DNA of 64,000 bases from Lysobacter sp. BMK333-48F3 (GTDB lineage: Bacteria; Pseudomonadota; Gammaproteobacteria; Xanthomonadales; Xanthomonadaceae): contig NZ_JAIHOO010000001.1 of assembly GCF_019733395.1 (NCBI RefSeq), positions 434,001 to 498,000 of the forward strand, written 5' to 3'. The notes beneath the pieces are model-generated. The model was given only the letters and a program-made list of their open reading frames with translations. It had not been told where the DNA came from and made no database searches. Positions within the stretch are counted from its first letter, which is position 1, and each line of letters starts with the position of its first letter. The translations under genes were made by a program, and so were the position numbers. Below, one piece after another: positions 7,922 through 21,596 of the stretch.

Positions 7922-9796
7922 TCAGCGGGAGGGCCGGTAGCGCAGGCTCAGCAGGTAGTTGCGTCCGGGCTGGTTGTAGAACGCGGCGGTCTCGTAGCGG
8001 CGGTCGAACACGTTGTTGGCGCTCAGTTGCACGCTCCAGGCCGGATGGAAGGCGTAGCCCAGGCGCAGATCGGCCAACGCGTAACCGCCCAGCCGGCGGC
8101 TGTTGGCGAGGTCGTCGTAGCGCTCGCCGGCGGCGTAGACGCTGGCGCCGAAGGAGAACGCGGACACGCGCCGGTCCAGGTCGATGCGCGCGCTGTGCCG
8201 CGCGCGGCGCGGCAGCCGATTGTCGCGATGGGGGCCCGGGCTGAGGTTGCGCGGGTCCAGCCAGGTCGCGCTGGCGCGCAGGTCCCACTGCGCCAGCTGC
8301 GTGTCCAACGCCGCCTCCAGGCCGCGGATGCGCGCGCTGTCGACGTTGCCGGGCAGGCCGATCGAGGCGTCGTAGGCGATCAGGTCGTCGATCTTGTTCT
8401 GGAAGGCGTTGAGCGACCAGACGTGCTGGCGGCGCTCGCCCCAGGCGGCGCGCAAGCCGAGTTCGACGCTGCGCGAGGTTTCCGGGCCCAGCTCGCGGTT
8501 GCCGTAGTTCGGGTAGTACAGCTCGTTGAAGGTCGGCGCCTTGAACGCGGTGCCGTAGCTCGCGGTCAGGCGCCAGGTGTCGTTGAAGTCCCAGCCCCAC
8601 AGCACGCTGCCGGTGGTCTTGCCGCCGAACTGGCTGTCCTCGTCGCGGCGCAGGCTGGCCTGCACGGCGTGGGCGCCGAAGTCCTGCTGCCACTGGCCGA
8701 AGGCGCCGCGCAGGATCCGCCGGTCGCGGGCGTAGGCGACGTTGCTGTCGATCCGGTCGCGCTGCCAGTCGAATCCCAGGCTCAACAGGCCCGGCCCGAG
8801 GCCGAGGTCGGCCTGCAGCGAGCCCAGCTCGCGCCGGGTTTCGAAGGTGCTGGAGTACTTGCCGTTGCGATAGGCCTCGCTGAGATCTTCGCTGCGCCCG
8901 GCGCTGGCGCTGAAGCCGACGCGCTCGCTGGGGCGATAGCGCAGCTTGGCGCCGAGCACCTGCTGCACGCTGTCGGCCTGGTTGTTCTGGCTGCCGTCGT
9001 ATTCGTTGTAGGCCTCGGCGCGGAACGCGCGCGCTTCTGCTTCCCAACGGTCGTCGAAACGGTAGCCGCCCTGCACGGTCAGCGACTGGTTGCGGTAGCC
9101 GTCGCGGTCGGGCGAGTGGGTGAAGCAGCCGGCGCCGCGCGGCGCCGGCTTGCCGCGACAGGCGTTGATGGCGTCGGTGTCTTCGTGCGCGGCGTTGACC
9201 GAATACCAGCCGCGCTCGCCCTTGCCGGCCACGCCGGCGCTGGCGCGATGGGTCTGGTAGCTGCCGATCGCGGCGCTGAAGCTGGGCGCGAACGCACCCT
9301 GCGGGCGGCGGGTGAACACCTGGATCACTCCGCCCAAGGCTTCGGAGCCGTACAGGCTGGAGAACGGCCCGCGCACGATCTCGACCCGCTCGATCTGCTC
9401 GACCGGAATGTCCTGCAGCGCGGTGCCGCCGCTGGTCGCCGAACCGAGCTTGATGCCATCGACCAAGACCAGCACGTGGTCGGATTCGGTGCCGCGCAGG
9501 AACAGCGAAGTCTGCTTGCCGGCGCCGCCGTTGTTGGCCAGCGACACGCCGGGCGCGCCGCGCAGCAGGTCCGGCAACGAGGCCGGCTGGCGACGCTCGA
9601 TCTCGGCGCGGTCGATCACCGTCACCGCGGCGAGGGTGGCGTCCTGGGTCTGGGCGGTGCGGGTGGCGGTGACCACGACCTGGTCGAGATCGACCGCGGC
9701 CGGCGCGGCGAGGGCCAGCGCGGGAGCGGCGAGCACGCCGCCGGCGAAACACAGGGAAGCAAGACGCAGACGCGGGGCGTAGCAAGGCAAAGTCAC
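7922..9796 (-). CDS. btuB: TonB-dependent vitamin B12 receptor BtuB
   Basis: 624 residues, close to known BtuB. A signal peptide (LASLCFAGGVLAAPALALAA) precedes a TonB box (DLDQVVVTATRT). The plug domain has PDLLRGAPGVSLANNGG, LRGTESDHVLVLVDGIKLGS and IEIVRGP-like VEIVRGPFSSLYGSEALGG, the arrangement seen in BtuB and close relatives, followed by a 22-strand-type barrel ending RNYLLSLRYRPSR. It imports corrinoids across the outer membrane. The GTG at 9796 is chosen because it sits before the signal peptide with a GGAG about ten bases upstream; the overlapping ATG (METACD...) is out of frame. The cobalamin riboswitch lies about 125 bases upstream. Confidence 0.93.
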   Translation of the reverse strand: MTLPCYAPRLRLASLCFAGGVLAAPALALAAPAAVDLDQVVVTATRTAQTQDATLAAVTVIDRAEIERRQPASLPDLLRGAPGVSLANNGGAGKQTSLFLRGTESDHVLVLVDGIKLGSATSGGTALQDIPVEQIERVEIVRGPFSSLYGSEALGGVIQVFTRRPQGAFAPSFSAAIGSYQTHRASAGVAGKGERGWYSVNAAHEDTDAINACRGKPAPRGAGCFTHSPDRDGYRNQSLTVQGGYRFDDRWEAEARAFRAEAYNEYDGSQNNQADSVQQVLGAKLRYRPSERVGFSASAGRSEDLSEAYRNGKYSSTFETRRELGSLQADLGLGPGLLSLGFDWQRDRIDSNVAYARDRRILRGAFGQWQQDFGAHAVQASLRRDEDSQFGGKTTGSVLWGWDFNDTWRLTASYGTAFKAPTFNELYYPNYGNRELGPETSRSVELGLRAAWGERRQHVWSLNAFQNKIDDLIAYDASIGLPGNVDSARIRGLEAALDTQLAQWDLRASATWLDPRNLSPGPHRDNRLPRRARHSARIDLDRRVSAFSFGASVYAAGERYDDLANSRRLGGYALADLRLGYAFHPAWSVQLSANNVFDRRYETAAFYNQPGRNYLLSLRYRPSR

Positions 9797-9919
9797 AGGC
9801 GGTCTCCATGACCGCGCTCTCCCGCGCGGCCGTGATCGGTCGTGACAGAAGGCGGAAACGGCCAGGAGACGGCGCACGCGCGCCTTCGCCCCGAGACCGG
9901 CCCACCGCCTGTCGGTTCG

Positions 9920-10140
9920 CGCTCCGGGCCGGTCTCCGGGCTCGCGAGCCGATGCGGTCCTGTGCGGAACCGGCATCGCGTACCGCGCCTTCCCGTGTCG
10001 AAACACAGTGGCTGCGTGCGGTACGTCTACTCGCCTACCGTTGCGGGGGCAGCTCCGGCTTGGCCGCCTGCGAGGCAGGACGACGACCGGATTCCCGTTT
10101 CAATCGCCGGCGAATGTGCCGGCGATCACCTTGAGCGCGG
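9920..10140 (-). promoter_or_regulatory. Cobalamin riboswitch 2
   Basis: On the minus strand the elements are AAACGGGAATCCGGT, GGAGCTGCCCCCGCAACGGT near 10040-10060, GCCACTG near 10010, CGGGAAGG near 9990 and a B12 box AGCCCGGAGACCGGCC at 9928-9943. This matches the consensus AdoCbl riboswitch very closely. It leads btuB and, by operon continuity, the two BtuM-like genes, cobO, cobB and cbiB. A weak -10-like TAAGAT lies at 10148-10143, just upstream. Confidence 0.96.
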
Positions 10141-10282
10141 GCATCTTAACAGTCGGGCCAGGTGGCGACGCCAGCGTATGGGGTCGCTTGGCCTGAATGA
10201 GCGACGCTGTATGGGGCAACGGCGACCAGGCGGAACGCCGAATCGGCGCCAAGATGTGTTTCGTGGCGCACTACCACTTTTG

Positions 10283-10299
10283 GACTATTGCCGATAGTC
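10283..10299. promoter_or_regulatory. Operator-like palindrome before the TonB receptor
   Basis: GACTAT, five bases, ATAGTC. It sits 83 bases before the receptor start in an AT-richer stretch between the divergent riboswitch 2 and the plus-strand receptor. Binding partner unknown. Confidence 0.35.
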
Positions 10300-10381
10300 G
10301 GATTTTGGCGGCTTTATTGACCGATTGTTATGCGCGTGTTAAATCGCAATGACATCGCTGTCAGTCCCTCAAGGAGTCGCC

Positions 10382-12757
<2,376 letters not shown>

Positions 12758-12795
12758 ACCTCCGGGCGTGACGGACTCACGCTGCGAACGGATGC

Positions 12796-12829
12796 GCGAA
12801 GGCCCGGAACGATCCGGGCCTTCGCTTTT
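12796..12829 (+). terminator. Rho-independent terminator of the receptor gene
   Basis: GCGAAGGCCCGGA, loop ACGA, TCCGGGCCTTCGC, then TTTT. A perfect 13-base-pair stem 39 bases after the receptor stop. Confidence 0.9.
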
Positions 12830-13017
12830 GCGGCGGGACGTTCTTCGCGGTTCGGACCGGCCCGGATCGAGGCGCGCCGGCGGCGCGTAGCGAACGCCCA
12901 GCGGCCGGGAGCCGCGTTTTCGTGTTTCCGGCACATCCCGGGCGCAGCGGATCGGCTATACAACGCCGGGGCGCATCCGCGCCGCCGCACGCCAGAACAC
13001 CCTGCCGGAGCCCGTCG

Positions 13018-15045
13018 ATGCGCCCGATCGTTGTGCTGTCGCTGTGCCTGTCCGTCGCCCTCGCCCTTCCCGCCGCCGCTGCGCCCGGCAAACGCGACTA
13101 CGTGGTGCTGATGCAGGGCCGCGTCGCCGGCGAGCAGAGCGTCGCCACCGCCGCCGACGGCTCGGTGCAGGTCGAGTACCAGTTCGCCGACCGCGGCCGC
13201 GGCGACCGCAGCAGCACGCGCTGGCGGATCAACGACGACGGCACCCTGCGCGAGTACAGCGGCCAGGGCAACGACTACCTCAAGACGCCGTTCGAGGAGA
13301 GCTACCGGGTCGACGGCAGCCAGGCCCGTTGGAGCAATCCCAGCGAGCAGGGCCGGCGCGACCTCGCCGCGCCGGCATTCTTCCTGCCGCTGCAGGCCGC
13401 GCCCGAAGCCACCGGCGCGCTCGCCCGCGCCCTGCTCAAGGCGCCGCAGCGCCGGCTCGCCCTGCTGCCGGCCGGCGAGGCCAGCAGCCGCGATCTGGGC
13501 GAACACGAGATCGCCGGCGCGCAAGGCCCGGTCAGGCTGCGCCTGCAGGGCATCGAGGGCCTGGACTTCACCCCGCGCCTGGTCTGGCTGCGCGAGGACG
13601 GCAGCACCGCGGCGGTGATCGCCGCCGCCGGCTGGTTCTCGGTGGTCGATCGCGAGTTCGAGGCGGCCACGCCGAAACTGATCGAGTTGCAGGAAGCCGC
13701 CGCCGCGGGCTGGGCCGCCGACCTGGCCCGGCGCCTGACCCATGCGCCCACCGGCCCGCTGCTGATCCGCAACGCGCGCGTGTTCGACCCGCGCGACCTC
13801 AGCGTCGCCGCCGGCAGCAGCGTGCTGATCGAAGGCGAACGCATCGTCCGGGTCGCGCCCGACGCGCAGTTGAGCGCGCCGGCCGGCGCCGAAGTGTTCG
13901 ACGCGCGCGGGCGCTTCCTGATGCCCGGCCTGTGGGACGTGCACAAGCACTACACCGGCGCCCACGACGGCGCGCTCGACATCGCCGCCGGCATCACCAG
14001 CGCGCGCGACGTCGCCAACGACTTCGAAGCCTTCCCGGCGCGGGTCAAACGCTTCGACGCCGGCAGCGAAATCGGCCCGCGGGTGATGATGGCCGGCTTC
14101 ATCGACGGCCCCGGCCCCTACGCCGGGCCGACCAAGATGCTGGTGGCCACGGCCGAGGAAGCGCGCAAGGCGGTGGATTTCTACGCCGACCGCGGCTACA
14201 TGCAGATCAAGAGCTACTCCTCGCTCAAGCCCGAGCTGGTGCCGGTGATCGCCGACCGCGCGCACCGGCGCGGCCTGCGCTACAGCGGCCACGTGCCGGC
14301 GTTCATGTCGGCGCGGCAGTTCGTCGAGGCCGGCGCCGACGAGCTGCAGCACCTGCTGTTCGTCGAACTCAATTTCATGTATCCGCGGGTACAGGACACC
14401 CAGACCATGAAGCGGCTGACCGAAGTCGCCGCGCATGCGCACGAGTACCCGCCCGAGCACCCGCAGGTGCGCGAGTTCATCGACTTCCTCAAGCGCCACC
14501 GAACCACGCTCGACCCGACCATGGCCCTGGCCGAGGACCTGTTCGGCGGCGATCCCAGCGACAAGACCCCGCCCGGTCTGCGCGGCGTGGCCGAGCGGCT
14601 GCCGCCGCAGGCGCAGCGCAATCTCAGCTGGGGCGCGCTGAAACCGCCGCAGGGCGAGGAGCAGGCCTACCGCCAGGCCTTCCCGAGCATGCTCAAGCTG
14701 CTCAAGGCCTTGCACGAGGCCGGGGTGATCCTGCTGCCGGGCACCGACGCTCTGGCCGGCTACATGCTGCATGCCGAGTTGGAGGTGTACGCGCGCGCCG
14801 GCATCCCGAATGCCGAAGTGCTGCGCCTGGCGACCCTGACCCCGGCGCAGGTGTTCGGCGTCGATACCCAGCGCGGCGCGATCGCGCCGGGCCGCTACGC
14901 CGACCTGGTGCTGATCGACGGCGATCCGCTGCGCGACATGCGCGACATCCGCAAGGTCGACGCGGTATTCAAGGGCGGCAAGCGGTTCGACCCGGAGCAG
15001 ATCGAGCGGGCGCTGGGGATCGTGCCGCGCAAGGCGGCGCAGTGA
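13018..15045 (+). CDS. Secreted amidohydrolase-superfamily protein
   Basis: 675 residues. A signal peptide (IVVLSLCLSVALALPAAAA) implies export. Residues 25-250 form a beta-rich domain of unknown role. From about 255 there is an amidohydrolase fold: LLIRNARVFDPRD, the metal pair in LWDVHKHY (His309, His311), a probable carboxylated Lys398 in MQIKSY, His425 in YSGHVP, His445 in LQHLLF and Asp577 in LPGTDA. The C-terminus has RGAIAPGRYADLVLIDGDPL, the usual closing strand. The binuclear metal set appears complete, as in prolidase or imidazolonepropionase-like members; substrate is not deducible. The ATG at 13018 starts directly at the signal peptide, whereas the upstream ATG adds an implausible leader. 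Confidence 0.87.
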   Translation: MRPIVVLSLCLSVALALPAAAAPGKRDYVVLMQGRVAGEQSVATAADGSVQVEYQFADRGRGDRSSTRWRINDDGTLREYSGQGNDYLKTPFEESYRVDGSQARWSNPSEQGRRDLAAPAFFLPLQAAPEATGALARALLKAPQRRLALLPAGEASSRDLGEHEIAGAQGPVRLRLQGIEGLDFTPRLVWLREDGSTAAVIAAAGWFSVVDREFEAATPKLIELQEAAAAGWAADLARRLTHAPTGPLLIRNARVFDPRDLSVAAGSSVLIEGERIVRVAPDAQLSAPAGAEVFDARGRFLMPGLWDVHKHYTGAHDGALDIAAGITSARDVANDFEAFPARVKRFDAGSEIGPRVMMAGFIDGPGPYAGPTKMLVATAEEARKAVDFYADRGYMQIKSYSSLKPELVPVIADRAHRRGLRYSGHVPAFMSARQFVEAGADELQHLLFVELNFMYPRVQDTQTMKRLTEVAAHAHEYPPEHPQVREFIDFLKRHRTTLDPTMALAEDLFGGDPSDKTPPGLRGVAERLPPQAQRNLSWGALKPPQGEEQAYRQAFPSMLKLLKALHEAGVILLPGTDALAGYMLHAELEVYARAGIPNAEVLRLATLTPAQVFGVDTQRGAIAPGRYADLVLIDGDPLRDMRDIRKVDAVFKGGKRFDPEQIERALGIVPRKAAQ

Positions 15046-15055
15046 GGCGCCTTTT

Positions 15056-15206
15056 GTAGGAGCGGCGTAAGCCGCGACCCCAGTGGCGACGTACGCGAGC
15101 GTAGCCGTAGTCGCCGCAGCCCAGGCAATAGGGTTTCTTCGCCTTGTCGCGTGGCCGCAGTATGGAAATCCGTGGCTTCGCCGGTCGCGGCTTACGCCGC
15201 TCCTAC
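15056..15206. repeat. Inverted repeat with GTAGGAGCGGCG arms, copy 1
   Basis: The 24-base arm at 15056-15079 (GTAGGAGCGGCGTAAGCCGC then GACC) is the exact reverse complement of 15183-15206. Each arm is itself partly palindromic around GCGGCGTAAGCCGC. The spacer is about 100 bases. The same arm sequence recurs near 25252-25410. Confidence 0.9.
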
Positions 15207-15224
15207 AGGACCGGCTGCACAACG

Positions 15225-15256
15225 AAAAACGGCCCGCATCGCGGGCCGTTTTTTCT
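15225..15256. terminator. Bidirectional terminator
   Basis: AAAAACGGCCCGC, loop ATC, GCGGGCCGTTTTTT. A-run and T-run flank the stem, so it can stop the amidohydrolase transcript (plus) and clpB (minus), which converge here. Confidence 0.88.
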
Positions 15257-15275
15257 CGATCGCCGTTGGCTCGAT

Positions 15276-17861
<2,586 letters not shown>

Positions 17862-17928
17862 GGAGGGTTCTCCGTAAGGTAGGGGCGGCTGGAGCGCGAG
17901 TGTCGCGCGGCGGCCGCGAATGAGCTGT

Positions 17929-17956
17929 TAATGCGGCCGCAGGGACGCCTTTCAAG
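17929..17956 (-). promoter_or_regulatory. Sigma-32 (heat-shock) promoter of clpB
   Basis: On the minus strand CTTGAAA (17956-17950), 13 bases, then CCGCATTA (17936-17929). The -35 is identical to the sigma-32 consensus and the -10 differs from CCCCATTA at one base. Spacing is within the known range. Confidence 0.8.
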
Positions 17957-18092
17957 GCGCGCGCAGCCGGGCCGGCCTCAAGGCAAGGGGGCCGCGACCG
18001 GCGCCTGGCGAGCGGACCGGTCGATGGTCGGGGCGCGGGGGATAAGCGTCGGGGCGCGACGGGGCGGCTGACTTTGGGGCGATGGGCAAGAG

Positions 18093-18337
18093 CAAATCCC
18101 CCCTAGCCCCCTTTTTCAAAGGGGGGAACTGCGGTGTGGCGGTTTACAGGCGGGGAACTGCTGTGCGGCGCTTGAAACGGCGCTCGCGAGGCGGGGACGA
18201 CGGTCGTGGAGCGTCGTTGCCCCCTTTGGAAAAGGGGGCGGCGAGCGCGCAGCGGTCGCGGGGGATTTGAGCTTTTGCGGTTGAGAGCTACGGCAACAGC
18301 AAATCCCCCCTAGCCCCCCTTTTTCAAAGGGGGGAAC
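18093..18337. repeat. Triple inverted/direct repeat of an AAATCCCCCCTAG unit
   Basis: Copies at 18093-18128 and 18299-18337 read CAAATCCCCCCTAGCCCC followed by CTTTTTCAAAGGGGGG. An inverted, diverged copy lies at about 18218-18270, ending GGGGGATTTGA. The inverted copy can pair with the third, giving a hairpin around 18260-18311. No gene lies in 17957-18394, so this block fills the clpB upstream gap. Confidence 0.85.
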
Positions 18338-18394
18338 GGCCGGCGCAAGGGGCGAGGCTCATCAGGAACCGGAGCGGGGTTGGGTTCGCGGCGC

Positions 18395-18925
18395 TCAGAT
18401 CCGCGAGGTCGGCTGCAGGATCTCGACCCAGTAGCCGTCCGGATCCTTGATGAAGGCGATGTCCTTCATCCGGCCATCGGTCAGGCGCTTCTGGAACGCT
18501 ACGCCGAGCGCTTCGAAGCGGGCGCAGGCGGCCTCCACGTCGGGTACCGAGACGCAGATGTGGCCGAAGCCGCGCGGTTCGCTGTTGCCGTGGTGATAAG
18601 CGAATTCGGCGTCGGTTTCGGTGCCGTGGTTGTGGGTCAGTTCGAGCACGCCGGGCTGGCTCAGCAGCCATTCGCCGCGCGCCGGCTCCTCGGCCGGGAT
18701 CGCGCTCTTGTCGGCGACCAGAACCAGGAAGTACAGGCTGAACTTGGCCTCGTCGAAGTCGCGCCGGCGCACCAGGGTGAAGCCGAGCACGCGGGTGTAG
18801 AAATCCAGCGAGGCGGCCGGGTCCTTGATCCGCAGCATGGTGTGGTTGAACACGAAGCCGCGGGTCGCGGCTTCGGGCGCGGCGGTCACGCCGGGCACGG
18901 CGTCGAGTTGGGTCTGCAGGGACAT
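18395..18925 (-). CDS. gloA: Lactoylglutathione lyase (glyoxalase I)
   Basis: 176 residues. Isomerises the methylglyoxal-glutathione hemithioacetal to S-lactoylglutathione in the cytosol. The two beta-alpha-beta repeats carry the metal ligands His28 (FNHTMLRI), Glu in GVLELTHNHG, His in GFGHICVSV and Glu in GYWVEILQP. DPAASLDFYTRVLGF and the insertion FDEAKFSLYFL place it with the longer, eukaryote-like and Pseudomonas GloA1/A3 enzymes, which are usually Zn-dependent, rather than the short E. coli type. It stands alone, next to a permease on the same strand 54 bases upstream. Confidence 0.95.
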   Translation of the reverse strand: MSLQTQLDAVPGVTAAPEAATRGFVFNHTMLRIKDPAASLDFYTRVLGFTLVRRRDFDEAKFSLYFLVLVADKSAIPAEEPARGEWLLSQPGVLELTHNHGTETDAEFAYHHGNSEPRGFGHICVSVPDVEAACARFEALGVAFQKRLTDGRMKDIAFIKDPDGYWVEILQPTSRI

Positions 18926-18979
18926 GGCGCGGGCCGGTTCGAAGGGGAACCGGCTATTTGCGGACTGCCGGCGCCGGTC

Positions 18980-20587
18980 TCAAGCCGACGGCGCCGACGC
19001 CACCGGATCGCGCTGCAAAGACAGCAGACCCAGCAAGATCGCCAGCCCCAGGTAGGCGCCGATGAACTGCCAGGCGATGGTGCGCTGCAGGCCTTCCAGG
19101 GCCCAGGGCAGGTACACCCCGCCGCGCGCGTCGACCGAATGGATGATGCCGAACAGGCTCAGACCGGCGCCGCCGAGCAGGAAGGCCGCAGCGCGGCGCA
19201 GGCGGCCGTCGACCATCGCCGCGACCGCCGAGGTCCAGATCATCGAGGTCATGATGAAGCCGTTGCCCAAGGCCACGATCACCGCCAGCTCCGGCAGGCC
19301 GTGGCCGTCCAGCGCGCCCATCAGCTGGGCGTGCCGGGCCGGGTCGATCCAGGCCGGGTTGCCGGTCTTGATCGACAGCATGTAGGCCACCGGCGGCAGG
19401 AAGCCGAACACCATCGCGGTGGCGTGCTTGGCGGGCGTGGCCTGGAAGGCCTGGGTGGTGATGTCGAGCGCGACGTAGACGATGATCGGCGCCAGCACCG
19501 TCAACGGCAGCCACTGCACCAGGCCCGAGATCAGCCCGAGCATGCCGCCGAGGCCGACGAACAGGCCGGTCAGCAGGGTGTAGCCGCTGCGCGCGCCCAT
19601 GTGCTTGTAGGCCGGCTGGCCGATGTAGGGCGTGGTCTGGGCGACGCCGCCGACGAAGCCGGCGATCAAGGTCGAAAAGGCCTCGGCCAGCAGGATGTCG
19701 CGGGTGCGGTAGTCGTCGCCGGCGGCGCGCGCGCTCTCGCTGACATTGATGCCGCCGACCACCATCAGCAGGCCGAACGGCAGCAGCAGCGGCAGATACG
19801 GCACGGTGTAGGGCAAGCCTTCGAGGAAGCCCAGCGTGGGCAGCGGCAATACCGGCTGCAGCGGCTGCGGAGTCGGCCACTCGAAGCCCGGCGCTCCCCA
19901 CCCCAGCGCCCCGAAGCCGTAGAACAGCACGGTGCCGAACACGAACGCGACGAACACCCCCGGCAGCTTCACCGGCAACCGCCCCTTCGCCACCAGCACG
20001 TACAACAGCAGCCCCAGGGTCATGAATCCGACCAGCGGCGAGCGCAGGGTTTCGATCAGCGGCAGGAAGCCCATCAGCACCAGCGCGGTGCCGGCGATCG
20101 AGCCGAGCAGGCCGGCGCGCGGAATCAGCCGGGTCACCGCATCGCCGGCGAAGGACAGGACGAACTTCAGCGCGCCCATCACGATCAGCGAAGCCATGCC
20201 GAGCTTCCAGGTGGCGTCGGCGGCGGCGGCCTCGTCCATGCCGGCCTGCTTGAAGCCGACGAAGGCCGGGCCGAGCACCAGCAAGGCCATGCCGATGCTG
20301 GTCGGCGCGTCCAGACCCAGCGGCATCGCGGTGACGTCCTCGCGCCCGCTGCGCGCAGCCAGGCGCCGCGCCATCCGGGTGTAGATCAGATTGCCGACCA
20401 GCACGCCGAACGCGGTGCCGGGAAACATGCGCGTGTACACGACCTCGGCCGGGAAGCCGAAGATGCCGATCAGGGCGGCGGCGATGAAGCCGAGGATCGA
20501 CAGGTTGTCGACCACCAGGCCGAAGAAGCCGTTGAGATCGCCGGCGACGAACCACGAGCGCCGAGAACGCTGCATACCGCCGTTCAC
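18980..20587 (-). CDS. NCS2/AzgA-like permease
   Basis: 535 residues with about 12-13 hydrophobic segments. The region AEAFSTLIAGFVGGVAQTTP followed by YIGQPAYKHMGARSGYT resembles the substrate-site helix pair of AzgA-type purine permeases (a TSxxTTYxESAAG-like motif followed by RTGLT), and DVTAMPLGLDAPTSIGMALL resembles the first discontinuous helix. I infer proton-coupled uptake or export of a nucleobase-like compound, with substrate unknown. The starts MNGGMQ and MQRSRR (four codons later) are both possible. gloA follows on the same strand, but a functional link is not evident. Confidence 0.75.
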   Translation of the reverse strand: MNGGMQRSRRSWFVAGDLNGFFGLVVDNLSILGFIAAALIGIFGFPAEVVYTRMFPGTAFGVLVGNLIYTRMARRLAARSGREDVTAMPLGLDAPTSIGMALLVLGPAFVGFKQAGMDEAAAADATWKLGMASLIVMGALKFVLSFAGDAVTRLIPRAGLLGSIAGTALVLMGFLPLIETLRSPLVGFMTLGLLLYVLVAKGRLPVKLPGVFVAFVFGTVLFYGFGALGWGAPGFEWPTPQPLQPVLPLPTLGFLEGLPYTVPYLPLLLPFGLLMVVGGINVSESARAAGDDYRTRDILLAEAFSTLIAGFVGGVAQTTPYIGQPAYKHMGARSGYTLLTGLFVGLGGMLGLISGLVQWLPLTVLAPIIVYVALDITTQAFQATPAKHATAMVFGFLPPVAYMLSIKTGNPAWIDPARHAQLMGALDGHGLPELAVIVALGNGFIMTSMIWTSAVAAMVDGRLRRAAAFLLGGAGLSLFGIIHSVDARGGVYLPWALEGLQRTIAWQFIGAYLGLAILLGLLSLQRDPVASAPSA

Positions 20588-20891
20588 CGTCCGCGTCCCC
20601 CGTACCTCTTACCCGACCCCAGCCATCCCCGGCCACTCCACGCCGGCCATGCCCCGCACAGCGCCCCCCGCCCCGGCTCCGGCGCGGACTCGAAACAGGA
20701 TGCCAACCAACCAGCAGGAACGTAGCTCATCGACGGTACTCGGGACGCGGGAGGGGCGCTTCCATGCCGGGCGGGTCTGCGATCAGTGCGCAGCCGCGAG
20801 TGTGCCGCGATTCGGCCGGCTTGGGGCGGTTGCGCGCCGGCGAATGGGTTATCGGCTTATGTCGGAATGCGCGGCCGGCGCCGGCCGCGCT
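20588..20891. other. Intergenic stretch without recognised feature
   Basis: 304 bases between the permease start and the DUF4166 stop, both minus strand. It should hold the permease promoter, but no convincing hexamer pair, terminator or repeat was found. Confidence 0.5.
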
Positions 20892-21596
20892 TCAGTCGTC
20901 GACGTCGAGCCAGCCGCGGTAGCGCACCAGCAGGCCGACCAGCGGCAGCCGCGCGGCGACGTCGAAGTGGTAGCGGCCGTCGCGCTCGAACTCGCGCGCG
21001 CGCACGCCGGAGAACCAGCTCGTCGGCAGCGGCAGGCCGAGCGCGCGCACCCGCATCAACCGCCAGCACAGGCCCGGATCCTCGACCTCGACCTCGGCGT
21101 CGCCCTCGCCCGCTGCCGGCAGCGGCGTCACCGCCGAAGCCACGGTCACCTGCGCGCCGCCCTGCAGCGACAGCACCCCCGACGCGGCCGCCTCGGGCAG
21201 GTCGCCGGCCAGTTCCAGGGCGAAGCCGAAGCGCATCGGCCCCAGCCGCTCCAGCACCAGACCGTTGCGCTCGACCAGGCGCGAACGCATCGTCGACTTG
21301 CCGAACCGGCGGGTCCAGGTTTCGCCGCGCGCGCCGGCGTCGATCTCGACCTCGATCGGCCCGGCATGCGCCTTGGGCAGGCGGGCGATGCGGGCGAACA
21401 AGCGCGCGCACAGGCCCTGGCCGCGCTCGACCTGGGCCTCGCCGCGATAGCTGCGGCGCCCGTCGCGGCCGTGCAGTTGGCGCAGGGTCGGCGGTAGGAA
21501 CACGAAGCGCACGCCGAGCGCGCGCGGGTACAGACCGGCGCGCGCGCCCAGCCGCGCCGCGTCGCGCGGCGCCTTGTCGACTGCCTGGTTTCGCAT
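20892..21596 (-). CDS. DUF4166 domain protein
   Basis: 234 residues. LYPRALGVRFVFLPPTLRQL, then the HG, YRGEAQVERGQGLCARLFAR and ETWTRRFG pattern match DUF4166, a domain of unknown function that elsewhere is found alone or fused to saccharopine-dehydrogenase-like proteins. No signal peptide or membrane segment is apparent; the C-terminus GLLVRYRGWLDV suggests a membrane- or ligand-facing pocket but gives no mechanism. Its ATG overlaps the last base of the upstream stop (TGATG), so it is coupled to the periplasmic protein at 21596-22417 and probably to pgeF and rluD. Confidence 0.75.
   Translation of the reverse strand: MRNQAVDKAPRDAARLGARAGLYPRALGVRFVFLPPTLRQLHGRDGRRSYRGEAQVERGQGLCARLFARIARLPKAHAGPIEVEIDAGARGETWTRRFGKSTMRSRLVERNGLVLERLGPMRFGFALELAGDLPEAAASGVLSLQGGAQVTVASAVTPLPAAGEGDAEVEVEDPGLCWRLMRVRALGLPLPTSWFSGVRAREFERDGRYHFDVAARLPLVGLLVRYRGWLDVDD

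Noticed and set aside
7230..9905. Fused long frame across btuB and the first BtuM-like gene
   Set aside because: The upstream part is the wrong frame of btuB; the membrane protein has its own ATG at 7874 after the btuB stop.
18093..18337. CRISPR-like array
   Set aside because: Only three copies, one inverted, with unequal spacers and no cas genes nearby.
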